Shown here one piece after another: positions 40,919-49,807 of a stretch of DNA of 52,145 nt. The notes below the pieces were generated by a model. It was not told the DNA's origin, did not search any database, and saw only the letters and a program-made list of their open reading frames with translations. Position numbers and translations under genes: made by a program. The stretch's first letter is position 1. Each line of letters opens with the position of its first letter. Source of the DNA: a virus; the IMG/VR virus record IMGVR_UViG_3300009285_001772, positions 1-52,145 of that record. One strand, written 5' to 3'.

Positions 40919-42532
40919 ATGCAGGAAGGTTTATCTTATCTCTTTAATACTTCTCTTGGTAATCTTCTAGTAATCTCTTTCCTCCATTTATCCGCTTGGA
41001 TTTATTGTCTCACATTAAAAAGTTGGGTTTCTGACGATATTGAAGGAATTGCAAAATTCTCGGATCGTTTTTTGCAAACAAGAGACAAAAACGGTATTTT
41101 CCTTAAAGAAGAAACTATTAAAAGTTACCAGCAAGAAACTGGTGAAAAAGATAAGGACGGGAAACCTGTAACAGTTGAAATCAGAAATACTCAGTTTAAC
41201 AAGTATCTTGGGTTTCCAGCATCCATCATGCGATGGATTCGATTAAATTATGGGAAAAAATTTGTAAAACTAGGAGTCAACAAAGACAACCATCCCATAT
41301 ATGGATATTCTCAAAGTGTAGTCAAGCATCATCTTCTAAACATATTATCTCAATGGATAGTTTTAGTTCTTCTTTATAACTTTTTAACTCCTTTAATTGG
41401 AACAAAACTGTCTTTTTTATCAACGCTTATCTTTTGTCTGCATCCGTGTCTTGTACAATGTGTCGGATGGATTTCAGGCATCAACTACGTTTTTTCCTTA
41501 ATTGGGACTCTCACGACCTTAAATGTTGTCCAGAATTTTGATAATCCAATTATTGTTTACCCAGCTATAGTTCTTTCTACAACTTTTTCAGCTATGACTC
41601 TACTTCCTGGTTGTTTCACATTTGTCATTCTATTGTTTCTTGGTTTCTGGAAAGAAGCGGCAGTAGTGGGTATGATTGGATTATATATCTTATTAAAGAT
41701 CGGGAAATGGACTGTTAATTATCGTATAAAAGCTTTTAAAGACCAAAATATGCAGAAGTCAACGTTCATTACATTTAGAAAACCCATTGTGATGATTAAA
41801 ACATTTTGGTATTACATTAAACTTATTGTATGGCCGAAACGTCTTGGACTTTTCCATACATGGGGATATCACTTTGATGAACCTATTGAAAAAGTTGATC
41901 GTGAATTTTGGTTCGGACTTATCTCTATAGGAATCGTTTGTTCACTGTTTTTATTCTTTCAGTTTCCATTAAAATTTGCGGTTTTATGGTATTTTACATA
42001 CCTTGTTATTTTCAGTAATTTTATAACAGCCCAACAATTTGTTTCGGAAAGATATGTTTATACATCCCTGGTTGGTTTTTCGATTATCCTTGCTTATTTT
42101 ATTCAAGATTATCCTGTTTTAATAGCTTTTATACTTGGAATCTACATAATGCGGATTTGGATACATCTTCCAACTTATAAAAATGAGGTTAGGTTTTATG
42201 AGTCAAATTGCTTCAATTTTCCAGATTCTGAAGTTGCAATGGGGAACTTGGGAGTTTCTTACTTGAATCATGGGTATCATCACAAAGCTTACGACCAATG
42301 GCTTGAGGCAACACGCCAAAATTCGACTTATGATGTACCCTGGTATAACCTTTATTCTCTCACAAAACAAAATGGCGATATTATAAATGCTAGAAACTTC
42401 TTGTCGGAATGTCTCAAAGCAAAAATTATTCACTTTAGAGAACAATGGGAAAAAGAACTCAAAGAAATTGATGCCATAATTGCTCAGGCAGTTTCGGATG
42501 GAAAAATCAAAGTTGTCCAACAACCCAAATAA
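40919..42532 (+). CDS. TMTC-like polytopic GT-C glycosyltransferase with TPR
   Basis: 537 residues, about 9-10 membrane helices, then two TPR-like units (about 435-505, VAMGNLGVSYLNHGYHHKAY and VPWYNLYSLTKQNGD). Acidic loop WVSDDIEG after the first helix, LHPCLVQCVGWISGINYVF and a later SERYVYTSLVG motif match, from memory, TMTC/ArnT-type GT-C enzymes that use polyprenyl-phosphate sugars on the outer face of the membrane. It probably transfers a sugar to an extracytoplasmic acceptor. It heads the cargo island behind its own promoter. Confidence 0.75.
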   Translation: MQEGLSYLFNTSLGNLLVISFLHLSAWIYCLTLKSWVSDDIEGIAKFSDRFLQTRDKNGIFLKEETIKSYQQETGEKDKDGKPVTVEIRNTQFNKYLGFPASIMRWIRLNYGKKFVKLGVNKDNHPIYGYSQSVVKHHLLNILSQWIVLVLLYNFLTPLIGTKLSFLSTLIFCLHPCLVQCVGWISGINYVFSLIGTLTTLNVVQNFDNPIIVYPAIVLSTTFSAMTLLPGCFTFVILLFLGFWKEAAVVGMIGLYILLKIGKWTVNYRIKAFKDQNMQKSTFITFRKPIVMIKTFWYYIKLIVWPKRLGLFHTWGYHFDEPIEKVDREFWFGLISIGIVCSLFLFFQFPLKFAVLWYFTYLVIFSNFITAQQFVSERYVYTSLVGFSIILAYFIQDYPVLIAFILGIYIMRIWIHLPTYKNEVRFYESNCFNFPDSEVAMGNLGVSYLNHGYHHKAYDQWLEATRQNSTYDVPWYNLYSLTKQNGDIINARNFLSECLKAKIIHFREQWEKELKEIDAIIAQAVSDGKIKVVQQPK

Positions 42533-43544
42533 GATTATTTTTAGTTGTATCATTCCTGCCTCTGCCAAAGACTTAAAATCAGATAAACTAAAAGATTTAA
42601 TAGATTCAATCAAGGCACAGGATTTTCAAAAAGACCTTGTTGAAATAATTATAGTGACTAATTTTAAGGAACCACTAACAGAAACTCTCCATCATAATTT
42701 GGAAGGAATAAAACTTTATTTTACGGATGGAGATTCTGAACAAGCTAAATCGGAAGGTATAAGAGTTTCCAAAGGTAAAATATGTACTATGTTTTGTACT
42801 GACAATTTTATAGTTTCAAGATTTTTGTTTAAAATTGTTTATACTCTTTTTTCCAAACATGACGTAACAGGAATTTATACAAAATACTACACTTGCAGTA
42901 AAAACGATAATTCTTTAAATAGATACTTTTCTTTAATCGGAAACAATGACCCGATTGCGTTTTATCTTGGGAAAAATGATAGATTGCCGCATTATCAAGG
43001 AGATGAAGAAGTTGTTATGGATTTAGTCGAATTTAAAAACAAAGTTCCATCTTTAGGGGATAATGGTTTTTTTTATCTCAGAAAAAAAATAATTGAAACG
43101 AACTTAGACCATTACTACCCGATGGACAATGCTGAGGATTTAAGAAAAAAAGGAAATTATACTTATTTTAGAATATTCCCAGCAGTTTGGCACAGAACAT
43201 CAGACTCCTTAATCTCGTTTCTTAAAAAGAGGTACAAATATGCAAGAGACTTATACAGTGACCGTAGTGATAGACGGTGGAGAATGGTCGATACAAAAGA
43301 GGATAAGTTTAGACTTGCTTTGTTCATCTTCTATACTCTCACAGTTATTCAGCCCCTATATATCAGTTTTAAGGGATATTCCAAAGTACGTGACATGGCA
43401 TGGTTCTGGCATTTCCCAGTCTGTGTCGGATTCCTCATTATCTACACCTTCTTAGTTTTAAGGAACCTATTTAAATATGGAACATTATTCCAATGCCGAA
43501 AGCAAGTATTATTATCCCGACCCTTGGCAGAAGCCAAAGTCTGA
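42498..43544 (+). CDS. GT2-like glycosyltransferase with C-terminal membrane segments
   Basis: 348 residues from ATG at 42498; an in-frame TTG at 42480 is an alternative. The N-terminal GT-A fold has FSCIIPASAKD, VEIIIVTNF and RVSKGKICTMFCTDN, in which the usual DDD is TDN, so donor binding may be altered. A DNGFFYLRKKII segment fits the acceptor-side strand. Hydrophobic helices at about residues 270-325 anchor it in the membrane. It overlaps the upstream TMTC-like gene by 35 bases and the next by 52. Donor unknown. Confidence 0.75.
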   Translation: MEKSKLSNNPNKIIFSCIIPASAKDLKSDKLKDLIDSIKAQDFQKDLVEIIIVTNFKEPLTETLHHNLEGIKLYFTDGDSEQAKSEGIRVSKGKICTMFCTDNFIVSRFLFKIVYTLFSKHDVTGIYTKYYTCSKNDNSLNRYFSLIGNNDPIAFYLGKNDRLPHYQGDEEVVMDLVEFKNKVPSLGDNGFFYLRKKIIETNLDHYYPMDNAEDLRKKGNYTYFRIFPAVWHRTSDSLISFLKKRYKYARDLYSDRSDRRWRMVDTKEDKFRLALFIFYTLTVIQPLYISFKGYSKVRDMAWFWHFPVCVGFLIIYTFLVLRNLFKYGTLFQCRKQVLLSRPLAEAKV

Positions 43545-44275
43545 AAAAATGTGTAGAAAGTATAGAAAATCAAACTTTCAAAGATTATGAAATTATTCTT
43601 ATTACCCAAGAAGGTGAACTTGCAAAACTTCGTAATGAAGGAGCGAAAAAAGCAAGCGGAGAATATCTTATATTTATCGACGATGACGTTATCACAGATC
43701 CCGAATGGCTTGAAACAATTATCAAGACGTTTCAGGATTCTCGAACCGTCTATGGAGTTAGTGGGTTGTCTATTATTCCTCTTGAATACAGAAAGAATCG
43801 AGATATCTTTCGTTTCATATTCTTTAAGTTCCTATACGATAAAATTTTCTGTCATGGGCAAGAATACTTACCTGGTTTCGTTACAAGGGCAGGAGCTTGG
43901 ACGACTGGAGCATCTAATCCTAACTGTAATTATGAAGGTGAGGTCATGTTTCTTGAGGCTTGTAACATGGCTTTTAGAAAAGATGCCTTTGAACGGTGTA
44001 GAGGATTTGACGAGTCGTTTCGAGGAGTAGGAGATTGGAGTGAACCAGATCTTTGTTACAGAATTAGGAAACTTGGCGGAATACTTAGATTCACACATAA
44101 AGCAAGGCTATACCATTTGCCGAGTAAAAGCGGAGCCTTTAGTAAACGAAAACGGGAAGCAAAAACAAGATTGTCAAATTACCTTCTATTTTCGAGAAGA
44201 TGGGTTAAACCCTGTTTTATCCATAGTCTATACAAGTTATTCTTGAGAATTTATTATGCGATTAAGACCACTTAA
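43493..44275 (+). CDS. GT2 family glycosyltransferase
   Basis: 260 residues. Canonical GT2 start (MPKASIIIPTLGRSQSLKKC), DDD at 63-65 (FIDDDVITDP), a GACNMAFRKDAFERCRGFDE-like acceptor segment (EACNMAFRKDAF) and DWSEPDLCYRIRK near 186-198. It ends with a short basic tail without a clear membrane helix. It overlaps both neighbours in the island. Probably adds one sugar to a lipid- or glycan-linked chain. Confidence 0.9.
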   Translation: MPKASIIIPTLGRSQSLKKCVESIENQTFKDYEIILITQEGELAKLRNEGAKKASGEYLIFIDDDVITDPEWLETIIKTFQDSRTVYGVSGLSIIPLEYRKNRDIFRFIFFKFLYDKIFCHGQEYLPGFVTRAGAWTTGASNPNCNYEGEVMFLEACNMAFRKDAFERCRGFDESFRGVGDWSEPDLCYRIRKLGGILRFTHKARLYHLPSKSGAFSKRKREAKTRLSNYLLFSRRWVKPCFIHSLYKLFLRIYYAIKTT

Positions 44276-44555
44276 TGATAATTTGGTTGTGAAACTAGAT
44301 GAGGATGAATGGGTTGGAATGAACAAACCTGAACTTGTGGAAATCCCTGAATCTAGCATAGGTTGGTATGTAAAAAAGTCAAGATGGGGGACAATTATTT
44401 CTTGGGGAAATGGATGTAAAAATACTTACAAAATAGGAGAAAAAGTAATGTTCCAATTTTCTAGTTTTAGACCTGGAATTAAAACAGAAGATGGAGATTG
44501 CAGGATAGTTATGGAACAAGAACTTTTAGCAAAGGACGAAGATGTTAGACCTTAA
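44256..44555 (+). CDS. GroES-like co-chaperonin
   Basis: 99 residues, the length of Cpn10. It starts MRLRPLNDNLVVKLD, has a proline-containing loop (NKPELVEIPESS) where the GroES mobile loop sits, GTIISWGNG and KIGEKVMFQFSSFRP, and a C-terminal RIVMEQELLAKDED. GroES caps GroEL during protein folding; phages such as T4 (gp31) encode replacements for capsid folding. No GroEL is present. Its place in the middle of glycosyltransferase genes, not head genes, is unusual. Confidence 0.85.
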   Translation: MRLRPLNDNLVVKLDEDEWVGMNKPELVEIPESSIGWYVKKSRWGTIISWGNGCKNTYKIGEKVMFQFSSFRPGIKTEDGDCRIVMEQELLAKDEDVRP

Positions 44556-44781
44556 ACCATACGGTGCTTTTATAGAAAACACAATAAGACCTCTTGTTGA
44601 AGAATTTCATATTCTATTTAAAGAACTTCAAAAAGTTGGAGTAAATATATCCAAAGAAGATGTGATGAAATTAGTTAAAATAGTAGCCAAAGAACATTTC
44701 AAATGTATGCTTCTTTGGTCAATTACTGCGATTATCTTATGCGCTATAATCTGTAATACTCTATGGAAGATTTATCAGTAA
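44542..44781 (+). CDS. Small single-span membrane protein, 79 aa
   Basis: Overlaps the GroES-like stop and the next glycosyltransferase start. A charged N-terminal part (IRPLVEEFHILFKELQKVGV) is followed by a C-terminal membrane helix (about 55-75, MLLWSITAIILCAIICNTLW). Possibly a membrane anchor for the neighbouring glycosyltransferases; no family recognised. Confidence 0.6.
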   Translation: MLDLKPYGAFIENTIRPLVEEFHILFKELQKVGVNISKEDVMKLVKIVAKEHFKCMLLWSITAIILCAIICNTLWKIYQ

Positions 44782-45452
44782 TAATTCCTTTTTATGAGGA
44801 AGATCATAGAACTTTAGACAAAATAATTAAAGAACTAGAAAAACATGATATTGAAGTAATCGTGGTAGATGATGGCTCGAAAAATCCGTACAAAAAATCA
44901 ATCAAGCATGGAGAAAATTTCGGATACGGCTCAGCTTTACTTACAGGCATTAAAAACTCAACAAGACCTCTTATTATCACAATGGATGGTGACGGCCAAC
45001 ATACGGTTGCGGATGTATTTAATCTCTATGTTGCTTGGCAAATTATAAAAGATTGTGACCTTCTGATTGGGTCAAGACGATTAAAAAATGAGTTATGGTA
45101 CAGAATGTATGGTAGAAAATTTCTTAATTTGATTGCATCTTTAATAACTGGTTTTTATTTTCAAGACTTAAATTCTGGAATGAGAATGTTTAAGCGTAAT
45201 ATTGCGATAGGGTACTTTCCTATCCTTTGCAAAAAATTCTCTTTTACAACAAGTCTTACGATTTCGATGCTTTGTGATGGGTATAGGGTTGAAAGTTTTC
45301 CAATTCGAGTCGAACCAAGAAAACATGGGAGAAGTCATGTCAATGTTTTAAAAGATGGATTAGTTACACTTTATTATATTTTATATACTGGGTTAGCTTT
45401 GAGAACTAGAAAGCTTCGCGCTTGGCTAAGAAAAATCCGATTTTCACGGTAG
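44763..45452 (+). CDS. GT2 glycosyltransferase, polyprenyl-phosphate sugar synthase-like
   Basis: 229 residues with GT2 motifs close to dolichyl-phosphate mannosyltransferase: VIIPFYEED at the start, VVDDGS at 34-39, a GSALLTGIKNS helix, DGDGQH at 75-80 and LNSGMRMFKR near 139-148, typical of the DPM1/GtrB/ArnC group. It most likely makes a polyprenyl-phosphate-linked sugar, which would be the donor for the GT-C proteins at 40919 and 51321. No strong C-terminal membrane pair is seen. It overlaps the deacetylase start. Confidence 0.88.
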   Translation: MEDLSVIIPFYEEDHRTLDKIIKELEKHDIEVIVVDDGSKNPYKKSIKHGENFGYGSALLTGIKNSTRPLIITMDGDGQHTVADVFNLYVAWQIIKDCDLLIGSRRLKNELWYRMYGRKFLNLIASLITGFYFQDLNSGMRMFKRNIAIGYFPILCKKFSFTTSLTISMLCDGYRVESFPIRVEPRKHGRSHVNVLKDGLVTLYYILYTGLALRTRKLRAWLRKIRFSR

Positions 45453-45964
45453 ATTGGGAATCTTGGTGGGATGCAATTCCTCAATATGTTTATGACAAAA
45501 AAGATGATAGAATTTACGAACCTACGATATTTCTTCTTAAAGTATTGGATATATTTAGTGTCAAGGCTATATTTTATATTTTAGGATCAACTATGATTAG
45601 AAATCTTAGAGTTTATGATACAATTATTAAAGCCGGACATATCATTGGGACTCATGGACATTTCCATAGACATAATCTTTATATTGATCATCCTTTATTT
45701 AGATCTCCTTATTGGGATACTACTCCTATGCCTTATCCGCCAAGTGGCGGATTCTTTTTTAGGTTATTACCTTTTAATTATATTAAATGGGCTATAGAAA
45801 AAAGTGGAGTATTTTGGATTCATCCTCATGATTTAGACACTAAACATCCTTATGTCGATAATAAGTGGATTAATTTAAAAAGACATATTGGTTTAAAAAA
45901 ATCTAGATTAAAATTATTTAGATTACTTTCGGAAGTGGAATTTGGCGAACCATCCAAAAATTAA
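45422..45964 (+). CDS. Polysaccharide deacetylase (NodB) with a central deletion
   Basis: 180 residues. TTG start at 45422. NodB motifs: FTVDWESWW (D11), GHIIGTHGHFHRH (H78-H84, HxxxH metal site), FRSPYW (93-98) and WIHPHDLD (132-139). Compared with the DUF3473/XrtA-type family (about 270-300 residues), the segment between FR(S/A)P and PPSGG is almost wholly missing (about 60 residues), and the second Asp of the VDxED-type motif is Ser. It would remove N-acetyl groups from a glycan if active. Overlaps both neighbours. Confidence 0.82.
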   Translation: MAKKNPIFTVDWESWWDAIPQYVYDKKDDRIYEPTIFLLKVLDIFSVKAIFYILGSTMIRNLRVYDTIIKAGHIIGTHGHFHRHNLYIDHPLFRSPYWDTTPMPYPPSGGFFFRLLPFNYIKWAIEKSGVFWIHPHDLDTKHPYVDNKWINLKRHIGLKKSRLKLFRLLSEVEFGEPSKN

Positions 45965-46685
45965 AGGAGAACCCGAAGATGAAAAGATGGTACAAGATTA
46001 CGTATCCAGGTGGTATTCGATTCGTTATTCTGGATCAGGTTTTTTGTACCATTCTAGGATTGTTACGGAAATGCTTGATGGCATTAAATTCAAGGATGGA
46101 AAATATTCTGATAAAGTTCTTGACGTGGGGTGCGGTATCGGTTTTGTGTCTCAGTTATACCCTAATTTTGATATTACAGGTATCGACATATCTGATGGTA
46201 TGCTTGAGAAAAACCCTTATAAGTGGATCAAAGCTCCTGCTGAAAAGATACCTTTTGAAGATAATACTTTTGATTTTGTCATTTGCCGTTCTTTGTTACA
46301 TCACCTCGAAAATACTACTGTTGGCCTTCGAGAAATGGTAAGGGTGTTGAAAAAAGGCGGAAAGTTTATTTGTTGGGACCCAAATGCTGGATTTTTTGCA
46401 ACTTTTATAAGAAAACTGTTTCAAAAAACTAAAAGATTCAGTCATCTTCATCATTCTTTTAACGATATTGAATTGTATAATTTAATAAAAGAATCTGGCT
46501 TGAAAGTAGAATGGGCTAGGTATATCGGATTTCTTGCTTATCCATTGACAGGATTTCCAGACATTTTCAATTTTAAGGTTCCGATTTGGCTTGTCCGAAA
46601 ATTGATTCAACTTGATAATTTATTATCTTATTCTCCTTTCAAAAGAATAGCATGGAGTTTAATGATTAAAGCAACAAAAGAATAG
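45942..46685 (+). CDS. Class I SAM methyltransferase (Methyltransf_11)
   Basis: 247 residues from TTG at 45942 (AGTGGAA just upstream); an ATG at 45987 is a later alternative. Motif I KVLDVGCGIGFVS at 58-70, ITGIDISDGML, then EKIPFEDNTFDFVICRSLLHHLEN and VRVLKKGGKF, a textbook UbiE/Methyltransf_11 pattern. The C-terminal region has a hydrophobic stretch and basic end. In this island it probably methylates a sugar or lipid-linked intermediate. Confidence 0.9.
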   Translation: MANHPKIKGEPEDEKMVQDYVSRWYSIRYSGSGFLYHSRIVTEMLDGIKFKDGKYSDKVLDVGCGIGFVSQLYPNFDITGIDISDGMLEKNPYKWIKAPAEKIPFEDNTFDFVICRSLLHHLENTTVGLREMVRVLKKGGKFICWDPNAGFFATFIRKLFQKTKRFSHLHHSFNDIELYNLIKESGLKVEWARYIGFLAYPLTGFPDIFNFKVPIWLVRKLIQLDNLLSYSPFKRIAWSLMIKATKE

Positions 46686-46705
46686 AAATATGGTTAAAAT
46701 ACTTT

Positions 46706-48268
46706 ATGAGTAGTTTATACGGTGATAGAGAAATACCAAAAATCGGAAAAACCATTACTATCGGAAAAGAGCTTGGCTATGAAAAAGTTAAGCTAGAAAA
46801 TCAAGAATTTGATAAATCTCCTAAAAATTTAAGAATTCTTTTCATAAACCCACCAGTTGACTTTTCCGTATTTTATTCCGACATGGATTTATCAGATACG
46901 AAAAGCAGTAGTCCTCCTATAGGAATACTTCATTTAGCTGCTATTTGCAGAGAATACGGATATAAGGTTTTCTTGCTTGATGCCCACGCTGAAGGTTTTG
47001 ATATACCCAAAATAATGCGGAGAATAGAAGAATTTGATCCGCATATTGTGTGCTTAACAGCCATGACTATTATGATTGATGCTTCCGCTGAAATTGCAAA
47101 GGTTATAAAAGAAAGATTTCCTAGAATTATTACCATGATCGGAGGGGTTCATATTACAGCAGAACCTTTAAAAACTTTAGAGAAATATCCACAATTTGAT
47201 TATGGTGTTGTCGGAGAAGGAGAACTTGTATTACTTGATTTTTTAAATAGTCTAAATTGTGGAATCGGAAATAGTAGTGTGCAATCCCTTGTCTGGAGAA
47301 ATGGTGATAAAATTATCGTAAATAGCAGGAGAAATTTCTATAAAGATTTGGATGATTTTCCGTTTCCTGCATTTGATCTTGTTGGTGAAAAATTATTCAG
47401 TCATTATAGACTTAGCGTATTTGGAACAAAACATTTTAGAAGTATTGGACTTGTCACAAGCCGAGGTTGTTCGGGGTATTGTTCTTTCTGCGATCTTGGA
47501 GTAGTCGGACGAGGATACCGAATTATGACAGCTCCATATCTAATTAAACATTTAAAAGAACTTAATAAGCAATATAAAGTCAATGATCTTCTTTTCTATG
47601 ATGATATGTTTACAGGAAACAAGAAAAGATTAGTCGATTTTTGTGAGGAAATGATAAGAGAAGGAACTCCTTTTACATGGAGTTGTTGTTCAAGGGTTGA
47701 TTTCGTATCTTATTTGGATGTTTTAGAACTTATGAAAAAGGCGGGTTGCCACGCAATTGAATTCGGAGTCGAGTCCGGTTGCCAAAGAATTCTTGACTCG
47801 ATACGCAAAAATGTAACAAAAGAGAAAGTTGCCCATGTTATTAATATGGCTACAAAAGCAGGAATTACTACAAAAGCTAATTTTATTTTAGGTCATTTGG
47901 GTGAAACTTTTGATTCCATTGAAGAAACTATTGAGTTTGCAAATCAATTAAATGTTTGTTATGTTCAACATACTCATCTTGTACCATTACCTGGTTCTGA
48001 GATTTATGAGAAAGCCCATAAATACGGAACATTTGACCCATCCTGGTCTAAAATGAATACACTTCTTATCAATTTTATTCCTAAAGGTTTTACAAGAGAA
48101 GATTTAGTTTACTACTCTAAAAAGTTTTGGAGAAAGTTTTATTTAAGACCTAGAACTATTATTAGAGAACTTAAAAGAATTGATGGGTGGGAAGATATTT
48201 TGAGGCTTTTCCTAGCCGTAAAATCTTTTCTGAAAGTTGCTTTGTTTAGAAAGAAAACTTTGGGATAA
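46706..48268 (+). CDS. B12-binding-like radical SAM protein, 520 aa
   Basis: N-terminal Rossmann domain of the cobalamin-binding type (about 42-180: RILFINPPVDF, PPIGILHLAAICREYGYKV, PHIVCLTAMT, IGGVHITAEP, DYGVVGEGE). Radical SAM core with C255-x3-C259-x2-C262 (SRGCSGYCSFC), then DDMFTGNK, IEFGVESGCQRILD and FILGHLGET. Class B radical SAM methyltransferases have this order and methylate unreactive carbons or tailor lipids and glycans. The substrate is unknown; the context suggests an envelope component. Confidence 0.92.
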   Translation: MSSLYGDREIPKIGKTITIGKELGYEKVKLENQEFDKSPKNLRILFINPPVDFSVFYSDMDLSDTKSSSPPIGILHLAAICREYGYKVFLLDAHAEGFDIPKIMRRIEEFDPHIVCLTAMTIMIDASAEIAKVIKERFPRIITMIGGVHITAEPLKTLEKYPQFDYGVVGEGELVLLDFLNSLNCGIGNSSVQSLVWRNGDKIIVNSRRNFYKDLDDFPFPAFDLVGEKLFSHYRLSVFGTKHFRSIGLVTSRGCSGYCSFCDLGVVGRGYRIMTAPYLIKHLKELNKQYKVNDLLFYDDMFTGNKKRLVDFCEEMIREGTPFTWSCCSRVDFVSYLDVLELMKKAGCHAIEFGVESGCQRILDSIRKNVTKEKVAHVINMATKAGITTKANFILGHLGETFDSIEETIEFANQLNVCYVQHTHLVPLPGSEIYEKAHKYGTFDPSWSKMNTLLINFIPKGFTREDLVYYSKKFWRKFYLRPRTIIRELKRIDGWEDILRLFLAVKSFLKVALFRKKTLG

Positions 48269-48278
48269 TTCATTAAAT

Positions 48279-49604
48279 ATGAATATATTGTTTGTAAATC
48301 CTCCAAGCCCAGATAATTTCATATATATCAGGGACATAAACCGTTCTGGCCGAAAAAGTAAAGAAAGAACTATTTGGCCTCAAACAAGTCTTGCGATGAT
48401 GGCAGCTGTATTCCCAGAAGATAACTGTAAAATCTTAGACTGTATTGCAGAGAAAATTAGTTATAAAGATTTATTTGATAAAATGCAGGAATTCAAGCCG
48501 GATTGGGTTGTTTTCAATCCAATCAGTTCAACTGTAACCCATGACATGATTGTGGCCCATTACGGAAAAAGTCTTGGGGCAAAAACAGTGGCAATTTCGC
48601 CGCATACTAAAGCCTTGAGGAAAGAGTCTCTTGAACGATATAAAAGTCTTGATTATTCTGTCGATTACACAAAGGACGGTACAGAACCTGAATACAATTT
48701 GCGAGAACTTATCAAAGGAATTAGCGCGAAAGACACCAAATTTGAAGATTTGCCGCCAGCTCGTCAGGACTTGCTTCCTATACACAGATACTCTCTACCA
48801 TTTATCGGACAAGGATATACTTTCGTCATTACTAGCAGAGGTTGTCCCTGGAAATGCATTTACTGTAGACAAACGGTAATGAACGAAAGTAAAGTTCGTT
48901 TTCGTCCGGTTTCTACGATTATCGAAGAAATAAAAAAGTATAATCTTCGCAATATTGCTTTTCATGCCGATACAGCCACTATGAATAAGAGGTGGATTTA
49001 TGAGTTTTGTGATGAAGTGGACAAACTTCCATTCAAAGTTAGGATTGTTACTAATAGTCGTGTGGATACTATTGACTATGATATACTTGTTAGGATGCGA
49101 AAATCTGGATTCTGGATGGTTTGTTATGGGATTGAATCGGGTGACGATAAAATTTTAGCTATGAACAAAAAGGAGGCTACTTGTGAACAGGCTAGAAAAG
49201 CAGTTGAATGGACAAAAAGATCAGGGATGCGTGTGTGGGGATATTTCATGCTTGGAATGTATGGGGACAGCCCTATTACTATGCAGCGAACTATCGACTT
49301 CGCTTGCGAACTTGCCCCTAACATCGCTAACTTCGCTATCTCAGCTCCCTATCCTGGCACAGAATGGGGTGAGATTGCAGAAGCTAAGGGATGGCTTGTT
49401 GATAAAAGATGGGAAGCTTACGATCAAAATTATTCAGCGCAAGTCTCGCAACCAAAATGTGACATTTCAACAATCAGAAGATTCCAGAAAAAAGCATATT
49501 TACGATGGTACTTCTCTTCGAGAGGAATTCGATTCTTATTATCAGGATTTCGACCTGAATATTTAGGATACTTTTACAGCACCATAAAAGACCATTTAAT
49601 ATGA
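48279..49604 (+). CDS. B12-binding-like radical SAM protein, 441 aa
   Basis: ATG at 48279 is chosen because MNILFVNPPSPD is the usual start of the family. N-terminal Rossmann-like domain (1-150: IWPQTSLAMMAAVFP, DWVVFNPISSTV) then C189-x3-C193-x2-C196 (SRGCPWKCIYC), CYGIESGDDKIL and FMLGMYGDSP. It is close in layout to the preceding protein but not a close copy. Probably a second tailoring enzyme of the same pathway. The 3' end overlaps a small gene. Confidence 0.92.
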   Translation: MNILFVNPPSPDNFIYIRDINRSGRKSKERTIWPQTSLAMMAAVFPEDNCKILDCIAEKISYKDLFDKMQEFKPDWVVFNPISSTVTHDMIVAHYGKSLGAKTVAISPHTKALRKESLERYKSLDYSVDYTKDGTEPEYNLRELIKGISAKDTKFEDLPPARQDLLPIHRYSLPFIGQGYTFVITSRGCPWKCIYCRQTVMNESKVRFRPVSTIIEEIKKYNLRNIAFHADTATMNKRWIYEFCDEVDKLPFKVRIVTNSRVDTIDYDILVRMRKSGFWMVCYGIESGDDKILAMNKKEATCEQARKAVEWTKRSGMRVWGYFMLGMYGDSPITMQRTIDFACELAPNIANFAISAPYPGTEWGEIAEAKGWLVDKRWEAYDQNYSAQVSQPKCDISTIRRFQKKAYLRWYFSSRGIRFLLSGFRPEYLGYFYSTIKDHLI

Positions 49605-49807
49605 AAAATAATTACGACGACAAAATAAAAGAGTTTGTTAAACTTTCTGATTCTTATTCTATTAATAAAGATGATTTCTTAAACGATATGAAGATCCATT
49701 GGAAAAAAGTAACTGAATTTGAATGGTGCAATCAAAAAGATATTCCTATCCATGTAAATATTAAAATTAAAGGAAAAATTTTATTTAGGATATGTTATTG
49801 CAAGTGA
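49601..49807 (+). CDS. Hypothetical protein, 68 aa
   Basis: Start overlaps the preceding stop (ATGA), and end overlaps the SPASM protein start. Charged N-terminus (NNYDDKIKEFVKLSDSYSIN) and CYCK end. No family; likely expressed with the island because of its two overlaps. Confidence 0.55.
   Translation: MKNNYDDKIKEFVKLSDSYSINKDDFLNDMKIHWKKVTEFEWCNQKDIPIHVNIKIKGKILFRICYCK

Noticed and set aside
46706-48268. Cobalamin lower-ligand motif DxHxxG (DAHAEG at residues 92-97)
   Set aside because: The motif falls after the second strand, not the first loop where the real base-off motif sits, so the match is probably coincidence. The B12-binding domain call rests on the overall pattern.
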